NCBI GenBank assembly: GCA_021229015.1
Contig: CM037783.1
Location: 5,589,324-5,653,323 of the forward strand
Source of the DNA: Solen grandis
Lineage: Eukaryota > Mollusca > Bivalvia > Adapedonta > Solenidae
DNA length: 64,000 nt
Reading direction: 5' to 3'
A program made the position numbers and the translations under genes. This document shows, piece after piece, positions 1-13,190 of this stretch. The notes under the pieces were generated by a model. The model was not told the origin of the DNA. It was given only the letters and a program-made list of their open reading frames with translations, and did not search any database. Every line of letters begins with the position of its first letter. Within the stretch, counting starts at the first letter, position 1.

Positions 1-80
1 TTTCTTTGTTCTGGGTCATTGGCAACACATCGAAATTAACACAAATACAAGAGGAAGAAAAAAAGAATAAGAATAAGAAT

Positions 81-121
81 AACTAGATTTCGTTTGCACG
101 GCACACGATAGGACTTTCTGC
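81..121 (+). repeat. Sub-array terminal stem-loop, copy 1
   Basis: AACTAGATT is followed by stem TCGTTTG / CACACGA (90-96 and 102-108, one mismatch, loop CACGG) and then TAGGACTTTCTGC. An A/G-rich tail (AAAAAGAATAAGAATAAGAAT) precedes it, as at every other copy. It marks the end of a unit run; the sequence to its right is not the start of a standard unit. Confidence 0.7.
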
Positions 122-2249
122 AAACCGTTGAAATCTCAATCAAATTGAAAATTATTGATATGGAATACGCAGAAAATATTAGGTTTCTAGAGTGTAACCT
201 ATACATTCTTTGAAAATCTTAGACGAATTCATCAGTTCATAATGTCTGCAGAGCGCTTACAAACTTTTTGATCTGACATAAATAAGAATATTATTGCATA
301 TGAAAATTCAGCATATTTTACATATGCTATAATATTTTTGTAATTCTGGACCATTGGGATCACATTGAATTTATTGCACCAGAAATGAAAACATATTATA
401 ATCCCATTACGACAAATGACGTCTGGCCTATGGAAATCTAAAGAAAACGTTTTGAATGACAACATGTGTGAAATTCAGCTTTTTACCTCGAATAGGGTCT
501 CTGAAATACTAAACTTAATTCCGAGGTCATATTTTCGAAACTTGGTTTCACCACAGGACCTCGGTCTTTTCAATATTTTGAAAACGAAATTAAGGATGCC
601 CAATAAAATCCTTGCTTTTTCATAATTGGTAAATCGGAGACGGGTTGGCACATCTAAAGCGTAACATACACATTCTTTGAAATTTTGATGCAAGTCCGTC
701 CTAAAATAATGGCTGTAGACCGCGTAAAAACTTGTGTAGACGTCAAGTTTGATGTCATATGACGTCATAGGCATAAGAAAGTCAATGAAATGAAATATTA
801 AGTATCTTAAATAAATCAAGTAAATTTTTCATGCCCCATTGGAACTTTGCAACATATAGAAATTAACGCTTAGATATCTAACATTCTTTTTGACCTTATG
901 ACGTCAAATGACGTTAATCCTAACATAATAGAAATAAGTCTAAAAGACTAATATTCAGTTCAAATATCCTCTTTCTAAATCATCTGGAAGCGATTTTATA
1001 CGTATTTGAAATTTGACGTCAATGGTTCGAAACTTGGATTCGCCATAGAAGCATTGCCTTTTCGAATTTGGAAAACCGGACAAGGAATACACAACAAGAG
1101 CATTACATATACATTCTGTGAAATGTTGATGAAAATCGGTCCAAATATAATGGCTGTACACCGCGTAAAACCTTTTTGCCCTAATATCAAATCTTACGTG
1201 ATATAACGTTACATTATTATGGAATACATTGCATTCTAAAGCTCATGGATTGATGTATAAACTATTAAATTTCCATTGTCCTGGGAAGTTAACAACATAT
1301 TTGAATTAACGCGTATATATCAGAAATTCTTTTTGACCTTATGACTTCAAATGACGTTCGTCTTCTGATAATATAAAGCAGACTTGGAGACTTATATACT
1401 ATCCAAATATTAGATTTCTAACTCATCTGGAAGAGATTTTATGCGTATATGAAATTTGACGTCAATGGTTCGAATCTTGGATCCGCCATAAAACCTTTGC
1501 ATTTTCGAATTTGGAAAAACGGACACCGGGATGCACAACTAGAGCCTAATATACACATTTTCTGTGAAATTTTGATGAAAATCGGCCCAGAAATAATGGC
1601 TGTAGACCGCATAAAAATGTTTTAAGACGACGTCAAGTTTGACGTCAGAACACGTCATAGTCAAATGAAAATTATTGAAATGCAAAATGTTTTATCTGAA
1701 GCATTTGCTATTAAATTTTCAAGGTGTTCGGACGTTTTCAACATATAAAAAATAACACATAAAATTTAGAAATTTCTTTTCACCCCCTGACGATTTATGA
1801 CGTCATATGACGTTCATATTTTGAGAATGTAAATAGATCCTTGAGACTTATATTCTGTCCAAATATTATCTTTCTAGCTCATCTGTAAGCGATTTTATAC
1901 GCATTTGAAATTTGACGTCAATGGTTCGAATCTTGGATTCGCCATAGAACCATTACCATTTCGAATTTTGAAAAAAGGACACCGAAAGGCACAATTAGAG
2001 CCTAACATACATATTCTGTGAAATTTTGATGAAAATCGGTCCAGAAATAATGGCTGTAGACCGCGTACAAACATTTTCACCTGACGTCAAATCTGACGTA
2101 ATATGACATCATATGAATATGAAATTGCATTCGAAAGCACATGGTTTGAAATATTTGCCATAAGTTTTTCATTGTTCTTGGCCATTGGCAACACATCGAA
2201 ATTAACACAAATACAAGAGGAAGAAAAAAAGAATAAGAAGAATAAGAAT

Positions 2250-2291
2250 AACTTGATTTCATTCGCTGATACGAATGATAGGACTTTCTGC
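2250..2291 (+). repeat. Sub-array terminal stem-loop, copy 2
   Basis: AACTTGATT, stem TCATTCG (2259-2265), loop CTGATA, stem CGAATGA (2272-2278), then TAGGACTTTCTGC. It follows a GAAGAAAAAAAGAATAAGAA tail. Confidence 0.75.
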
Positions 2292-2895
2292 TACATTTGT
2301 CAAACACTTAAAAGCAAAAAAAGTAAAAGGATATGAAATTTCAGCCTTTAACTTGCTTTTGTATGGCCATAATTTAAATAAACTTTGAAAAATAAACCGT
2401 TTAACTTGGAGGACATGGCAAAAGTAACTGAAAATCATTTTTATATAGATTTATTTAACTTGGACTATTTTCATAATCTATGTTACAAATCAAATTTATT
2501 TAAAATGCTAACAATTCGAATTTCATCCTGTAATAATGGCTGTAGACCGCGTACAAGCTTGTGTAGACAACGTCAAGTTTGATGTCATATGACGTCATAG
2601 GCATAAGAAAATCAATGAAATGAAATATTAAGTATCTTAAATATATCAAGTGATTTTTTTCATGCTCCTTGCGACTTTGCAACATATAGAAATTAACGCG
2701 TAGATATATTAATATTCTTTTTGATCTTATGACGTCAAATGACGCAAATCCTCACAGAATATAAATAAGTCTTAAAGACTAAAATTAAGTCCAAATAATA
2801 ACTTTCCAAATCATCTGGAAGCGATTTTATATGTATTTGAAATTTGACGTCAATGGTTCGATACTTAGATTTGCTATAGAACCATTGCCTTTCCG

Positions 2896-5800
2896 AATTT
2901 GTCAATACGGGACCGGGGATACACAACTAGAGCGTTACATATACATTCTGTGAAATTTTGATGAAAATCGGTCCAAAAATAATGGCTGTACACCGCGTAA
3001 AACTTTTTTGTCCTGACGTCAAATCTGACGTGATATAACATAACATTAATATGAATTACATTGCATTCTAAAGCGAATGGATTGATGTATATACCATTAG
3101 ATTTCCATGGTCCTGGGAAGTTAACAACATATTTAAATTAACGCGTATATATCAGAAATTATTTGTGACCTTATGACGTCATCTTCATAACATTGAATGC
3201 AGACTTTGAGACTTATATACCGTCCAAATATTTGATTTCTAAGTCATCTGGAAACGATTTTATACGTATTTGAAATTTGACGTCAATGGTTCGAATCTTG
3301 GATCCGCCATAAAACCTTTGCATTTTCGAATTTGGAAAAACGGACACCGGAAGGTACAACTAGACTCTAGATACACATTCTGGGAATTTTTTATGAAATT
3401 CGGCCCAGAGATAATAGCTGTAGACCGCGTACAAATATTTTTAGATGACGTCAAGTTTGACGTCAAAACACGTCAGAGTCAAATGAAAATTATTGAAATA
3501 AAAACTGTTCTATCTGAAGCATACTCTATTTAATTTTCAAGGTGCTCGAACGTGTACCACATAAACAAATTAACTCGAAATTATTAGAAATTACTTTTCA
3601 CCTCATGACGTCATTTGGCGTCATATGACGTTCATCTTCAGAGAATGTGAAGAATCCCTTGGGATTTATATTCTGTCCAAATATCATCTTTCTTGTTCAT
3701 TTGTAAGCGATTTTATACGCATTTGAAATTTGACGTCAATGGTTCGAATCTTGGATTCGCCATAGAACTATTGCCTTTTCGAATTTTGAAAAACGGACAC
3801 CGGAATGCACAAACAGAGCCTAACATACGCATTCTGTGAAATTTTGATGAAAATCGATCCAGAAATAATGGCTATAGATCGCGTACAAACTTTTGTAGAC
3901 AACGTCAAGTGTGACGTCACATGACGTCATAGGTATATGAAAATCATTGAAATCAAAATTTCAACATCTGAAGTACATGCCATTAAATTTTCATCGCCCT
4001 TGGACCATAGCAACATATATAAATTAAAGCCTAGAAAAGAAGAAAAAAAGAATAATAACTAGATGTCATTCGTCTAAACGAATGATAGGACTTTCTGCAA
4101 CCTGTGTTAATGCAAAAAGCAGGAGATAGAAGTTTCATGTAATGACTCACCTCTGGTAGTATTTCATGTTCATGCTGATTAATTGACATTATATTCCGCG
4201 GAAAATAAGCGTTTAGTTACGAAGAAAAAAAAATAAGTAGCAGTAGTAGTAGTATGCTTATGACGTCATATGACGTCACGACTCAAGATATATGTAGAAA
4301 TTCTGCAGAACTGTAAACTGTGTAAGTTTCAACTTTCTATATCATCCCGAAGTTGTTTAGCCCTAAAATGAAATTTTTCGTCCTATGTTCGAATCTTATT
4401 TCAGCCACAATACTTCGGTTTTTCGGAATGAAGGTTAGCTGACAATTCACATCTTAGTTTCAAGATGTACCATCTGTAAAAATTTGAAGAAAATCTGATC
4501 ATAAATGGCGGCTGTAGAGCGCGAACACCGTTTTTCACTATTTTTTGCTCTGACGTCACGTGACGTCATAGGGTGCTGAAAATGCTGTTGCTCAAAAGCG
4601 CATACTTTACTGCAATAACTCTGAAATGTTCATTATTCTGAACAATTGGCATCATGTCGAAATCATTGCCCCAAATTAAAAATAAGTGGTATGCTTATGA
4701 CGTCCTCTGACGTCACGATTCAAAATATTTGTAGAAATAATGCAGAACTGCAAACTGTGCAAGTTTCAACTTTCTATCTCATCCTGAAGCTCTTCAATCC
4801 TAAAATGAAGTGTTTGGTCCTATGTTCGAATATTACTTCCGCCACAGAACTTCGGTTTTTCGGAATTTCGGTAAGCTGGCAGGATATGTACACCTTAGTT
4901 TCAAGGTGTACCATCTGTGAAAATTTGAAGAAAATCCGACCATAAATGACGGCTGTAGAGCGTGAACACCATTTTTCACTATTTTTAGCTCTGACGTCAT
5001 ATGACGTCATAGGGTGCTGAAGATGCTTTTGTTTAAAAGCGCATACTTTACTGTCATAACTCTGAAATTTTCATTATTCTGAACAACTGGCATCATGTCG
5101 AAATCATTGCCCTAATATAAAAATTAAGAAGTATGCTTATGACGTCACATAACGTCATATGAAGTCACGACTCAAAATATATGTAGAAATTCTGCAGAAG
5201 TGCAAACTGTGTAAGTTTCAACTTTCTATCTCATCCTGAAGCTCTTTAATCTTAAAATGAAATTTTCGGTCCTATGTTCGAATTTTATTTCAGCCACAGA
5301 ACTTCGGTCTTTCGGAATTTCGGTTAGCTGACAAGATATGCACACCTTAGTTTCAAGATGTACCATCTGTGAAAATTTGAAGACAATCCGACCATAAATG
5401 ACGGCTGTAGATCGCGAACACCATTTTTCACTATTTTTAGCTGTGACGTCATGTGACGTTATAGGCTGCTAATAATCATTGAAATCAAAATTTCCTCACG
5501 TGACTAATTACCCATAAAAATTTCATCGTCCTAGGATTATTGCAACATATAAAAATAAGCGTTTAGTTAGGAAGAAGAAAAGAATAATAATCATAAAAAT
5601 AATGACGTCACGTGACGTCATATGACGTTTATTTTCACATAATTGTTAGACACCCAGAGACCTACTAACTGACAAAATTTCAACTTTCTATCTCAAATAG
5701 GACAGTTTTTATAAGCATTTAAAAATTGACGTCCTTTTGTTAGAATTTTGGATCCACCATAGATGCTTGGACTTTTCGAATTTTGAAAAACGGACACCGG

Positions 5801-6590
5801 TATACACAATAAGAACGTAATATACACATTCTGTGAAAATTTGATAAAATTCGGCCCATTAATAATGGCTCTGGACCGTGTACAAACTTTCGTAGTCAAT
5901 TTCAAATGTGACGTCATATGACGTCATAGGCTTCTGAAAATCATTGAAATCAATTATCATATTATGACGTCACGTGACGTCATATGACGTTTATTTTCAC
6001 AAAATGTTTAAGACTCCCAGAGACCTATTTACTGACCAAATATCACTTTTCTATCTCAAATAGGACCGATTTTATAAGCATTTAAATATTTACGACCTTG
6101 GTTCGAATCTTGAATTCGCTATAGAACCATGGACTTTTCGAATTTTGAAAAAGGGACACCGAAATGCACAACTAGAACTTAATATACACATTCTGTGAAA
6201 ATTTGATGAAAATCGGTTCATAAACAATGGCTGTAGACCGCGTACAAACTTTTGTTGCATATTTCAAGTGTGACGTCATATGACGTCATAGGCATATGAA
6301 AATCATAGAAATCAAAATTTCAGCTTTTGAAGCATGTGTCATTAAATCTTCATTACCCTTCGACAATTTCAACATATAGAAATATTCTTGTTAATATTAG
6401 AAAAACATTATCATATAATGACGTCACGTGACGTCATATGACATTTATTTTCACAAAATGTTTAAAACTTCTAGAGACCTATATACTGACTAAATATCAA
6501 CTTTCTATCTTAAATAGGACAGATTTTATAAGCATTTAAAAATTTACGACCTTGGTTCGAATCTTGGTTTCGCTATAGAACCATGGACTT
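2896..6590 (+). repeat. Duplicated segment, copy A (about 3.7 kb)
   Basis: Nearly identical to 8,465-12,130 at a shift of 5,569 bp. Differences I can see include TATATAAATT/TATAGAAATT (4,018), CCGCGG/CCGCGA (4,197), ACCGTTTT/ACCATTTT (4,528) and a patch at 5,868-5,917, replaced by a shorter sequence in copy B. Beyond these limits the flanks drop to ordinary family-level similarity. Confidence 0.9.
4057..4098 (+). repeat. Sub-array terminal stem-loop, copy 3
   Basis: AACTAGATG, perfect 8-bp stem TCATTCGT (4066-4073) / ACGAATGA (4078-4085) with loop CTAA, then TAGGACTTTCTGC. An identical copy lies 5,569 bp downstream within the duplicated segment. Confidence 0.8.
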
Positions 6591-6874
6591 TTCGAATGTT
6601 GAAAAACGGACACAAGGATGCACAACTAGAGCCTAACATACACATTCTGTGAAATTTTGATGAAAATCGGTCCAGAAATTATGGCTGTAGACCGCGAACA
6701 AACTTTTTCACCTGACGTCAAATCTGACGTTTTGTGAGGTCATATGAAAATGAAATTCATTGCATTCGAAAGCACATGGTTTGAAATATATGCCATAAAA
6801 TTTTCATTGTTCTGAGTCAATGGCAACCCAAAAAAAAATAAGAAGAATAATAAAAAAAACAGTACAAACCCAAT

Positions 6875-6952
6875 AGGACTTTCTACCAGTAGGCAGAAAG
6901 TCCTAATAATAACTAGATTTCATTCGTTGATACGAATGATAGGACTTTCTGC
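6875..6952 (+). repeat. Double stem-loop terminus, copy 4
   Basis: A first hairpin pairs AGGACTTTCT (6875-6884) with AGAAAGTCCT (6895-6904). A second follows after TAATAATAACTAGATT: TCATTCGT (6920-6927), loop TGAT, ACGAATGA (6932-6939), then TAGGACTTTCTGC (6940-6952). The middle strand GGCAGAAAGTCCTA could also pair with the downstream TAGGACTTTCTGC, enclosing the second hairpin. Confidence 0.8.
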
Positions 6953-8464
6953 TACATTTGTCAAATACTTAAAAGCAAAAAAAAGTAAGAGGATATGAAA
7001 TTGCAGGATTTAACTTGCTTTTGTATGGCCATAACTTAAATGAACTTTGAAAAATAAACCGTTCAACTTGGAGGAAATGGCAAAAGTAACTGAAAATCAT
7101 TTTTTTATATCGATTTATTTAACTTGGACTATTTTTATAATCTATGTTACAAATCAAATTTATTTAAAACGCTTACAATTCGAATTCCATCCTGTAATAA
7201 TGGCTGTAGACCGCGTACAAGAGTGTGTATACAACTTCAAGTTTGATGTCACATGACATCATAGGCATAAGAAAATCAATGAAATGAAATATTAAGTATC
7301 TTAAATATATCAAGTAATTTTTTCATGCTTCTTGCAACTTTGCAACATATAGAAATTAACGCGTAGATATATTAACATTCTTTTTGACCTTATGACGTCA
7401 AATAACCGTAATCCTAACAGAATATAAATAAGTCTTAAAGACTAATATTCAGTCCAAATATCAACTTTCTAAATCATCTCGAAACGATTTTATATGTTTT
7501 TGAAATTTGACGTCAATGTTTCGAAACTTGGATTCGCCAAAGAACCATTGCCTTTTCGTCTTTTCAAATTTGTAAAACAGAACCTGGGATACACAACTAG
7601 AGTGTTACATATACATTCTTTGAAATTTGCTGAAAATTGGTCCAAAAATAATGGCTGTTCACCGCGTAAAACTTTTTTGTCCTGACGTTAAATCTGATGT
7701 GATATAACGTAAAATTAATATGAATTACATTGCATTCTAAAGCATTTCTAAAGTATATACCATAAGATTTCATGGTCCTGGGAAGTTAACATATTAAATT
7801 TACGCGTATATATCAGAAATATTTTTTGACCTTATGACGTCATATGACGTCGAATGATTTTCATCTTCATAGAATGTAAAGCACTCTTGGAGACTTATTT
7901 ACTTTCCAAATATTAGATTTCTAACTCATCTGGAAACGATTTTATACGTATTTAAAATTTGACGTCAATAGTTCGAATATTGGATCCGCCATAAAACCTT
8001 TGCATTTTTGAATTTGGAAGAACTGACAACGGGATGCTCAACTATAATCTAATATACAATTTCTGTAAATTTTTTATGAAAATCGGTTCATAAACAATGG
8101 CTGTAGACCGCGTACAAACTTTTGTAGCATATGGCAAGTGTAACGTCATATGACGTCAAAGGCATATGAAAACTGTAGAATTAAAAATATCAACGTTTGA
8201 AGCAAAATGTCATATAATTTCCATTTCCATGGACCATTTTAACATATAGAAATTTTCTTGTAAATATTAGAAATAGATTTTCATGTAATGACGTCATCTG
8301 ACGTCACATTACGTTCATTTTCATAAAATCGTTTAGTCATCCATAAACCTACATAATGTTTAAATATCAACTTTCTATCTCATATGGGACCGATTTTATA
8401 AGCATTTGAAAATTAACGACCTCGGTTCGAATCTTGGATTCTCCATAGAACCATGGTCTTTTAG

Positions 8465-11400
8465 AATTTGTCAATACGGGACCGGGGATACACAACTAGA
8501 GCGTTACATATACATTCTGTGAAATTTTGATGAAAATCGGTCCAAAAATAATGGCTGTACACCGCGTAAAACTTTTTTGTCCTGACGTCAAATCTGACGT
8601 GATATAACATAACATTAATATGAATTACATTGCATTCTAAAGCGAATGGATTGATGTATATACCATTAGATTTCCATGGTCCTGGGAAGTTAACAACATA
8701 TTTAAATTAACGCGTATATATCAGAAATTATTTGTGACCTTATGACGTCATCTTCATAACATTGAATGCAGACTTTGAGACTTATATACCGTCCAAATAT
8801 TTGATTTCTAAGTCATCTGGAAACGATTTTATACGTATTTGAAATTTGACGTCAATGGTTCGAATCTTGGATCCGCCATAAAACCTTTGCATTTTCGAAT
8901 TTGGAAAAACGGACACCGGAAGGTACAACTAGACTCTAGATACACATTCTGGGAATTTTTTATGAAATTCGGCCCAGAGATAATAGCTGTAGACCGCGTA
9001 CAAATATTTTTAGATGACGTCAAGTTTGACGTCAAAACACGTCAGAGTCAAATGAAAATTATTGAAATAAAAACTGTTCTATCTGAAGCATACTCTATTT
9101 AATTTTCAAGGTGCTCGAACGTGTACCACATAAACAAATTAACTCGAAATTATTAGAAATTACTTTTCACCTCATGACGTCATTTGGCGTCATATGACGT
9201 TCATCTTCAGAGAATGTGAAGAATCCCTTGGGATTTATATTCTGTCCAAATATCATCTTTCTTGTTCATTTGTAAGCGATTTTATACGCATTTGAAATTT
9301 GACGTCAATGGTTCGAATCTTGGATTCGCCATAGAACTATTGCCTTTTCGAATTTTGAAAAACGGACACCGGAATGCACAAACAGAGCCTAACATACGCA
9401 TTCTGTGAAATTTTGATGAAAATCGATCCAGAAATAATGGCTATAGATCGCGTACAAACTTTTGTAGACAACGTCAAGTGTGACGTCACATGACGTCATA
9501 GGTATATGAAAATCATTGAAATCAAAATTTCAACATCTGAAGTACATGCCATTAAATTTTCATCGCCCTTGGACCATAGCAACATATAGAAATTAAAGCC
9601 TAGAAAAGAAGAAAAAAAGAATAATAACTAGATGTCATTCGTCTAAACGAATGATAGGACTTTCTGCAACCTGTGTTAATGCAAAAAGCAGGAGATAGAA
9701 GTTTCATGTAATGACTCACCTCTGGTAGTATTTCATGTTCATGCTGATTAATTGACATTATATTCCGCGAAAAATAAGCGTTTAGTTACGAAGAAAAAAA
9801 AATAAGTAGCAGTAGTAGTAGTATGCTTATGACGTCATATGACGTCACGACTCAAGATATATGTAGAAATTCTGCAGAACTGTAAACTGTGTAAGTTTCA
9901 ACTTTCTATATCATCCCGAAGTTGTTTAGCCCTAAAATGAAATTTTTCGTCCTATGTTCGAATCTTATTTCAGCCACAATACTTCGGTTTTTCGGAATGA
10001 AGGTTAGCTGACAATTCACATCTTAGTTTCAAGATGTACCATCTGTAAAAATTTGAAGAAAATCTGATCATAAATGGCGGCTGTAGAGCGCGAACACCAT
10101 TTTTCACTATTTTTTGCTCTGACGTCACGTGACGTCATAGGGTGCTGAAAATGCTGTTGCTCAAAAGCGCATACTTTACTGCAATAACTCTGAAATTTTC
10201 ATTATTCTGAACAATTGGCATCATGTCGAAATCATTGCCCCAAATTAAAAATAAGTGGTATGCTTATGACGTCCTCTGACGTCACGATTCAAAATATTTG
10301 TAGAAATAATGCAGAACTGCAAACTGTGCAAGTTTCAACTTTCTATCTCATCCTGAAGCTCTTCAATCCTAAAATGAAGTGTTTGGTCCTATGTTCGAAT
10401 ATTACTTCCGCCACAGAACTTCGGTTTTTCGGAATTTCGGTAAGCTGGCAGGATATGTACACCTTAGTTTCAAGGTGTACCATCTGTGAAAATTTGAAGA
10501 AAATCCGACCATAAATGACGGCTGTAGAGCGTGAACACCATTTTTCACTATTTTTAGCTCTGACGTCATATGACGTCATAGGGTGCTGAAGATGCTTTTG
10601 TTTAAAAGCGCATACTTTACTGTCATAACTCTGAAATTTTCATTATTCTGAACAACTGGCATCATGTCGAAATCATTGCCCTAATATAAAAATTAAGAAG
10701 TATGCTTATGACGTCACATAACGTCATATGAAGTCACGACTCAAAATATATGTAGAAATTCTGCAGAAGTGCAAACTGTGTAAGTTTCAACTTTCTATCT
10801 CATCCTGAAGCTCTTTAATCTTAAAATGAAATTTTCGGTCCTATGTTCGAATTTTATTTCAGCCACAGAACTTCGGTCTTTCGGAATTTCGGTTAGCTGA
10901 CAAGATATGCACACCTTAGTTTCAAGATGTACCATCTGTGAAAATTTGAAGACAATCCGACCATAAATGACGGCTGTAGATCGCGAACACCATTTTTCAC
11001 TATTTTTAGCTGTGACGTCATGTGACGTTATAGGCTGCTAATAATCATTGAAATCAAAATTTCCTCACGTGACTAATTACCCATAAAAATTTCATCGTCC
11101 TAGGATTATTGCAACATATAAAAATAAGCGTTTAGTTAGGAAGAAGAAAAGAATAATAATCATAAAAATAATGACGTCACGTGACGTCATATGACGTTTA
11201 TTTTCACATAATTGTTAGACACCCAGAGACCTACTAACTGACAAAATTTCAACTTTCTATCTCAAATAGGACAGTTTTTATAAGCATTTAAAAATTGACG
11301 TCCTTTTGTTAGAATTTTGGATCCACCATAGATGCTTGGACTTTTCGAATTTTGAAAAACGGACACCGGTATACACAATAAGAACGTAATATACACATTC

Positions 11401-12130
11401 TGTGAAAATTTGATAAAATTCGGCCCATTAATAATGGCCTGGACCGTGTACAAATTTAATTTAAAAACGTCATAGGCTTCTGAAAATCATTGAAATCAAT
11501 TATCATATTATGACGTCACGTGACGTCATATGACGTTTATTTTCACAAAATGTTTAAGACTCCCAGAGACCTATTTACTGACCAAATATCACTTTTCTAT
11601 CTCAAATAGGACCGATTTTATAAGCATTTAAATATTTACGACCTTGGTTCGAATCTTGAATTCGCTATAGAACCATGGACTTTTCGAATTTTGAAAAAGG
11701 GACACCGAAATGCACAACTAGAACTTAATATACACATTCTGTGAAAATTTGATGAAAATCGGTTCATAAACAATGGCTGTAGACCGCGTACAAACTTTTG
11801 TTGCATATTTCAAGTGTGACGTCATATGACGTCATAGGCATATGAAAATCATAGAAATCAAAATTTCAGCTTTTGAAGCATGTGTCATTAAATCTTCATT
11901 ACCCTTCGACAATTTCAACATATAGAAATATTCTTGTTAATATTAGAAAAACATTATCATATAATGACGTCACGTGACGTCATATGACATTTATTTTCAC
12001 AAAATGTTTAAAACTTCTAGAGACCTATATACTGACTAAATATCAACTTTCTTTCTTAAATAGGACATATTTTATAAGCATTTAAAAATTTACGACCTTG
12101 GTTCGAATCTTGGATTCGCTATAGAACCAT
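8465..12130 (+). repeat. Duplicated segment, copy B (about 3.7 kb)
   Basis: Matches 2,896-6,590. After about 11,440 the shift becomes 5,546 because a GACGTCATAT-containing stretch is shortened in this copy. The left junction is sharp: the sequence becomes identical at AATTTGTCAATACGGGACCG (8,466 onward), where the preceding ACCATGGTCTTTTAG differs from ACCATTGCCTTTCCG. Confidence 0.9.
9626..9667 (+). repeat. Sub-array terminal stem-loop, copy 5
   Basis: Same sequence as the copy at 4,057 (TCATTCGT-CTAA-ACGAATGA), inside the second copy of the duplicated segment, so it is not an independent example. Confidence 0.8.
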
Positions 12131-12423
12131 GGACTTTTCGAATTTTGAAAAACGGACACCGGGATGCACAACGAGAACTGAATATACACAATTTGTGAAA
12201 ATTTGATAAAAATCCGTTCACAAACAATGGCTGGAGACCGCGTACAAACTTTTGTAGCATATTTTGAATGTGACTTTATATGACGTCATAGGCATATGAA
12301 AATCATAGAAATCAAAATGTCCTCACGTGACTAATAAGTCCTAAAAATTTCATTGTCCTAGGAGTATTGCAACATAGAAAAATAAGCGTTTAGTTAGGAA
12401 GAAAAAAAGAATAATAATAATAA

Positions 12424-12467
12424 TAACTGGACTTCTTTTGTTTTGAACAAAAGATAGGGCTTTCTGC
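12424..12467 (+). repeat. Sub-array terminal stem-loop, copy 6
   Basis: AACTGGACT, perfect 9-bp stem TCTTTTGTT (12434-12442) / AACAAAAGA (12446-12454) with loop TTG, then TAGGGCTTTCTGC. Both arms differ from the TCATTCGT class, but pairing is complete. Confidence 0.8.
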
Positions 12468-13149
12468 ACTGCAAACCATGACAAACCTGGTGTTTTTCGA
12501 ATTTTGGCAAACCTATATAATCCTGCACAATGAAGTCGTAATATATAACTTCTGTATAAATGACGGCTGTGCAGCGCGGATGAACTTTGGTAGCTTTTTT
12601 AAGTTTTGATGTCATGTGACGTCATATGAAAATTTTACTCATTAAATCTTAATGTTCATGATTACCTACATAGGACATTAAATTTTCATTGTCTATGAAC
12701 CTTTGCAACATGAGTAAATTGACATTCAGGAATCGGAAATTCTCTACAATTTGATGACGTCATATGACGTTCATCTTTACAAAATGCAAAGGAAACACAG
12801 AGACGTATAAGCTTGCTAAATATCAAATTTCTATCTCATCTAGAAACGATTTTATACGTATTTAAAATTTGACGTCATTGGTTCGAAACCTATATAATCC
12901 TGCACAATGAGGTCTTAATATATAACTTCTGTGAAAATTCCATGACAATCTGTCCATAAATGACGGCTGTACAGCGCGTACAAACTATGGTAGCTATTTT
13001 TAGTTCTGACGTCATGTGACGTCATGTGAAGATAAAAATAACATATTCCAAAATGCCATTGCTTCCGGTGTCTGTTGATAGAATTTCTTTGTCCTAGACC
13101 TTCAGCAACTTAATGAAATAACAACATGAAATGGTTGGAAAAAAAGAAT

Positions 13150-13190
13150 AACTAGATTTCGTTTCAACGGCAAACGACAGGACTTTCTGC
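13150..13190 (+). repeat. Sub-array terminal stem-loop, copy 7
   Basis: AACTAGATT, stem TCGTTT (13159-13164) / AAACGA (13172-13177), then CAGGACTTTCTGC. The flanks resemble those of copy 1 (the sequence after it matches about 120-340). Confidence 0.75.

Noticed and set aside
81..121. CTAG next to the hairpin as a classical Helitron 3' end
   Set aside because: CTAG is followed in all copies by the same ATTTC-stem-TAGGACTTTCTGC sequence, so it is not the true terminus. A Helentron-like end remains possible.
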